The translations under genes were made by a program, and so were the position numbers. The notes under the pieces are model-generated. The model searched no databases. It was not told the origin of the DNA and saw only the letters and a list, made by a program, of their open reading frames with translations. Source: Desulfurellales bacterium (lineage in GTDB: Bacteria; Campylobacterota_A; Desulfurellia; Desulfurellales; Hippeaceae). Taken from it: a stretch of DNA of 64,000 nucleotides. Positions 61,761-64,000 of this stretch are shown here, one piece after another (position 1 is the stretch's first letter; each line of letters opens with the position of its first letter). Location: contig JALVUQ010000086.1 in the NCBI GenBank assembly GCA_027035575.1, positions 27,358-91,357 on the forward strand, given 5' to 3'.

Positions 61761-63658
61761 ATGTCAACGAAGTTTTAAAGCCAACTCATAGAAAACGATT
61801 TCTCTTCTTTTTGACTGCTGATATAATTATTTTTGCCTTTTCACTCTATTTGTCCTTACTTTTGAGATTTGATTTGAATTTCGACTTTGTAAAAAAAAGC
61901 GGATATCTTTATAAATTATTGGTTTACTGGCTTCCGATGATTATACTGATTAAATCTGCATTTTTTTATACAAACAGGCTTTATTTTGTCAGTTGGAGCT
62001 TTGTGTCCATTGAAGAGTTTTTCAGAATAAGTATCTCTTTGATTGCATCTTTAATTTTCCTAATGATTTTTAATTATTTATATTTCGTTATCACTAAGGA
62101 ATATTTTATGCCGAGATCAGTTCCTGTAACGGATTTTTTTATATCTCTTGTTTCGATTTCGGCTGTAAGAATTTCAAAAAGATTTTATTTGGAAAGAATA
62201 AAAAAAGAGAAATACAACACGGATAAAAAAGCTTTGGTTATTGGTGCCGGCTTGACAGGAGAAAGAATTGTGAGGGAGTTGTTAAGAGACGACAAGGCAA
62301 ATTTTTATCCTATCGGTTTTATAGATGACAGTGAAGATAAGCAAGAATTATATATTCACAACATAAAAGTGCTCGGCAAACTTTGTGAACTGGATAATAT
62401 TTTATCGTCGAATCAGTTGGATGCCATTATAATAGCAATTCCGTCTTTACCCTATAAAAAAGTGAGAAAAATTTATGAGATTGCAAAAAAGCATTCTATA
62501 AATACTATAAAGATTGTTCCAAGCATAAGCAAATTGCCGGAGAACTATGTAAATATAAAAGATTTGAGAGACTTAAAGCTTGAGGATTTGCTTGCGAGAA
62601 AGCCTGTAAAAATAGATGAAACATCCGTTCTGTCTTTTTTGAAGGGTAAAACCATTTTGGTCACAGGGGCTTCTGGCTCCATTGGTTCTGAAATTGTGAT
62701 GCAGCTCGTTAGATTTGAGCCTGCCGAAATAATAGCATTTGAGATAGATGAAACTGAGATTTATTACCTACAGCACAGGATTGATTATATGTTGAAAAGG
62801 ATGGGCAGGAATGTGAAGGTCGAATATGTGGTTGGCGATGTGAAGGATATGAAAAAATTACGTGAATTATTCGAAAATTATAGAATAGATGTTGTATTCC
62901 ATGCCGCCGCATACAAACATGTTCCGTTGATGGAGATGTTTCCCGAAGAAGCTGTTAAAACCAACATTTTCGGCACTTATAATCTATCCAAACTCTCAAG
63001 CGAGTTCGGTGTTAAGAAGTTTGTCAATATATCAACCGATAAAGCCGTGAATCCTGCAAGCATTATGGGAAGCACAAAAAGAGCTGCGGAAGTTATATGC
63101 AGAGCGTTTAAAAAAGAAGGCGGCACGGCTTTCGTGTCTGTTAGATTCGGTAATGTTTTGGGGAGTAGAGGCAGCGTAATACCGATTTTTCTGGAACAAA
63201 TAAAAAACGGAGGACCTGTCACAGTCACTCACCCGGATATGAAACGTTATTTTATGACCATACCTGAAGCCGTTTTGCTCGTATTTCAAGCAGCATCGAT
63301 GGGAGTTGGCGGAGAGGTTTTTGTTCTTGATATGGGAGAACCGGTAAAAATCCTTGATATGGCTGAAGATTTGATAAGGTTAAACGGGCTTGAACCTTAC
63401 AAGGACATAGATATTACTTTTACAGGTATTCGTCCGGGTGAAAAATTATTTGAGGAGATTCTAACAGCAGAAGAGGGAACAGTATCCACTAAACATTCTA
63501 AAATTTATACCGCAAAAATAAATGAAAAAGTTCCATTGGAAGAAATAGAACAATATTTAAAAGATTTTGAAACACTTTTAGCGAACAATTTTGAGGTAAA
63601 TCAAATAAAAGAAAAGCTAAGAGAGTTTATCAAAGGGTCATATCTTAACAGCTTGTGA
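61754..63658 (+). CDS. pglF: UDP-GlcNAc 4,6-dehydratase, membrane type (PglF/FlaA1/WbpM family)
   Basis: 634 residues. Four N-terminal membrane helices (about 17-130), a CoA-binding-like Rossmann domain (about 155-290, ALVIGAGLTGERIVREL) and a C-terminal SDR domain (about 297-580) with ILVTGASGSIGSEIVMQL, HAAAYKHVPLME and NISTDKAVNPASIMGSTKR. The last motif has the Met-for-Tyr variation of the PglF/WbpM class. It makes UDP-4-keto-6-deoxy-GlcNAc for PglE. The start is GTG at 61754 or TTG at 61757. Last gene of the glycan operon before the IS cluster. Confidence 0.93.
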   Translation: MLNVNEVLKPTHRKRFLFFLTADIIIFAFSLYLSLLLRFDLNFDFVKKSGYLYKLLVYWLPMIILIKSAFFYTNRLYFVSWSFVSIEEFFRISISLIASLIFLMIFNYLYFVITKEYFMPRSVPVTDFFISLVSISAVRISKRFYLERIKKEKYNTDKKALVIGAGLTGERIVRELLRDDKANFYPIGFIDDSEDKQELYIHNIKVLGKLCELDNILSSNQLDAIIIAIPSLPYKKVRKIYEIAKKHSINTIKIVPSISKLPENYVNIKDLRDLKLEDLLARKPVKIDETSVLSFLKGKTILVTGASGSIGSEIVMQLVRFEPAEIIAFEIDETEIYYLQHRIDYMLKRMGRNVKVEYVVGDVKDMKKLRELFENYRIDVVFHAAAYKHVPLMEMFPEEAVKTNIFGTYNLSKLSSEFGVKKFVNISTDKAVNPASIMGSTKRAAEVICRAFKKEGGTAFVSVRFGNVLGSRGSVIPIFLEQIKNGGPVTVTHPDMKRYFMTIPEAVLLVFQAASMGVGGEVFVLDMGEPVKILDMAEDLIRLNGLEPYKDIDITFTGIRPGEKLFEEILTAEEGTVSTKHSKIYTAKINEKVPLEEIEQYLKDFETLLANNFEVNQIKEKLREFIKGSYLNSL

Positions 63659-63747
63659 AGATGTATAATGAGCCTCAAAATCTGCACACCAATTTTCTCT
63701 TGCAAAGGTGGATGATTTCTTATATGAAATCATTAGGAGGAAATCTT

Positions 63748-63816
63748 ATGAGAAGAAAACACAATACGGAATTCAAATCAAAAGTTGCAATAGAAGCCAT
63801 AAAAGGAAACTGTTAA
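63748..63816 (+). pseudogene. IS3-like OrfA, truncated after 21 codons by a second IS
   Basis: ATG at 63748 with GGAGG upstream reads MRRKHNTEFKSKVAIEAIKG then N, C and stop; the first 20 residues are the helix-turn-helix start of IS3/IS911 OrfA proteins. An 8-bp perfect hairpin, ATGATTTC/GAAATCAT (63712-63733), sits just before the ribosome binding site. The reading frame is cut where a new sequence begins near 63811. The remainder of this transposase may continue beyond the second element. Confidence 0.7.
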
Positions 63817-64000
63817 AGTCAACCAAAAATCCTCACCTTTGGGTCATTTAGAGACCGCCCCCAATTTTGTTTATGATTCTCCTTCAATCCTGTATACACC
63901 AAGTTAGTGCATATGATAAACTAACTTAAAGGAGGCAGGTTTTATGAAACCAAGGAGAATATTTTCAAATGAGTTCAAACTCGATGCGGTTCTTCTTACC
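63811..64000 (+). mobile_element. Second IS3-like element, left end inside the first (right end beyond window)
   Basis: The junction near 63811 begins TGTTAAAGTCAACCAAAAAT, plausible as an IS3-type end starting with TG, and is followed by a leader with a 7-bp hairpin AAGTTAG/CTAACTT (63901-63927) and then a new orfA start. Only the left 190 bases are present, so the matching end and target duplication cannot be checked. Confidence 0.6.
63944..64000 (+). CDS. IS3-family OrfA transposase, N-terminal part (cut by window edge)
   Basis: ATG at 63944 with AAAGGAGG 8 bases upstream reads MKPRRIFSNEFKLDAVLLT and runs off the right edge. The helix-turn-helix start with basic residues and EFKLDAV is typical of transposase_8/IS3 OrfA, a different branch from the fragment at 63748. 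Confidence 0.7.
   Translation, partial: MKPRRIFSNEFKLDAVLLT

Overview
This is an A+T-rich bacterial chromosome segment from a motile, didermic and probably anaerobic organism. The evidence for this is lipoproteins with lipoboxes, a LolB-like protein, MotAB, a methyl-accepting chemotaxis protein, a Wzx/Pgl/Rml glycan locus, a ferredoxin-dependent arylpyruvate oxidoreductase (IorAB), and a complex I / group 4 hydrogenase-like membrane complex. Gene content would fit a Desulfurellales (Hippea/Desulfurella-like) or Deferribacteres-like lineage. That is a guess from gene content, because no rRNA is present to settle it.

Layout. (1) 1-12087, minus strand: a shortened dcw cluster (mraZ-rsmH-ftsL-ftsI) runs into a U32 peptidase-family gene, rsmD, coaD, an aspartate aminotransferase, a TPR protein, a class A PBP, rluD and a lipoprotein cut by the left edge. 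(2) 12312-17666: two ClC-type channels with different C-terminal regulatory domains flank a DMT permease and a MarC protein. (3) 17713-28967, minus strand: a tightly packed operon of lipoproteins, a fused LutB-LutA protein, lysA-dapF-dapA-dapB (diaminopimelate/lysine), purF, dinG, a LolB-like lipoprotein and a STAS protein. (4) 29108-35639, minus strand: an Old Yellow Enzyme, motAB and iorA-iorB-paaK. (5) 35700-36750: a decayed IS481-like element with 13-bp inverted ends. (6) 36748-45213, minus strand: a chemoreceptor, then a six-gene hydrogenase-4/complex I-like operon. (7) 45389-63658, plus strand: an O-antigen/glycan operon with rmlA, rmlC, rmlB and rmlD, Wzx, glycosyltransferases, an asparagine synthase-like enzyme and a bacillosamine-type module (pglC, pglD, pglE, pglF homologues). 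(8) 63659-64000: two nested IS3-like elements.

The most striking system is the operon at 38542-45213. Its leader matches the fluoride (crcB) riboswitch: P1, a 5-bp pseudoknot, P3, the conserved GAUG and the following U. The ribosome binding site repeats the pseudoknot strand, which suggests fluoride-activated translation. The operon encodes two antiporter-like subunits, a NuoH-like and a HyfE-like subunit, and two soluble subunits that have lost their metal ligands: a NuoB-like protein with no cysteine at all, and a large subunit with only one of the four Ni-binding cysteines. This is an Ehr-type (energy-converting hydrogenase-related) complex whose function is unknown, and here it appears to respond to fluoride.

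The second unusual system is in the rml operon. Three kinds of heptamer repeat (GGTTRGT, GGATTTR, ATTCAAA) bracket every accessory insertion. These insertions are two 23S-IVP four-helix-bundle genes, each between inverted repeat copies, an MNT/HEPN pair and an AAA ATPase. The repeats also supply start codons, stop codons and even in-frame coding sequence to the neighbouring genes. A third pattern is a recurring promoter layout in which the -10 box lies only 6-10 bases before an ATG that has no Shine-Dalgarno sequence, suggesting leaderless or near-leaderless mRNAs.
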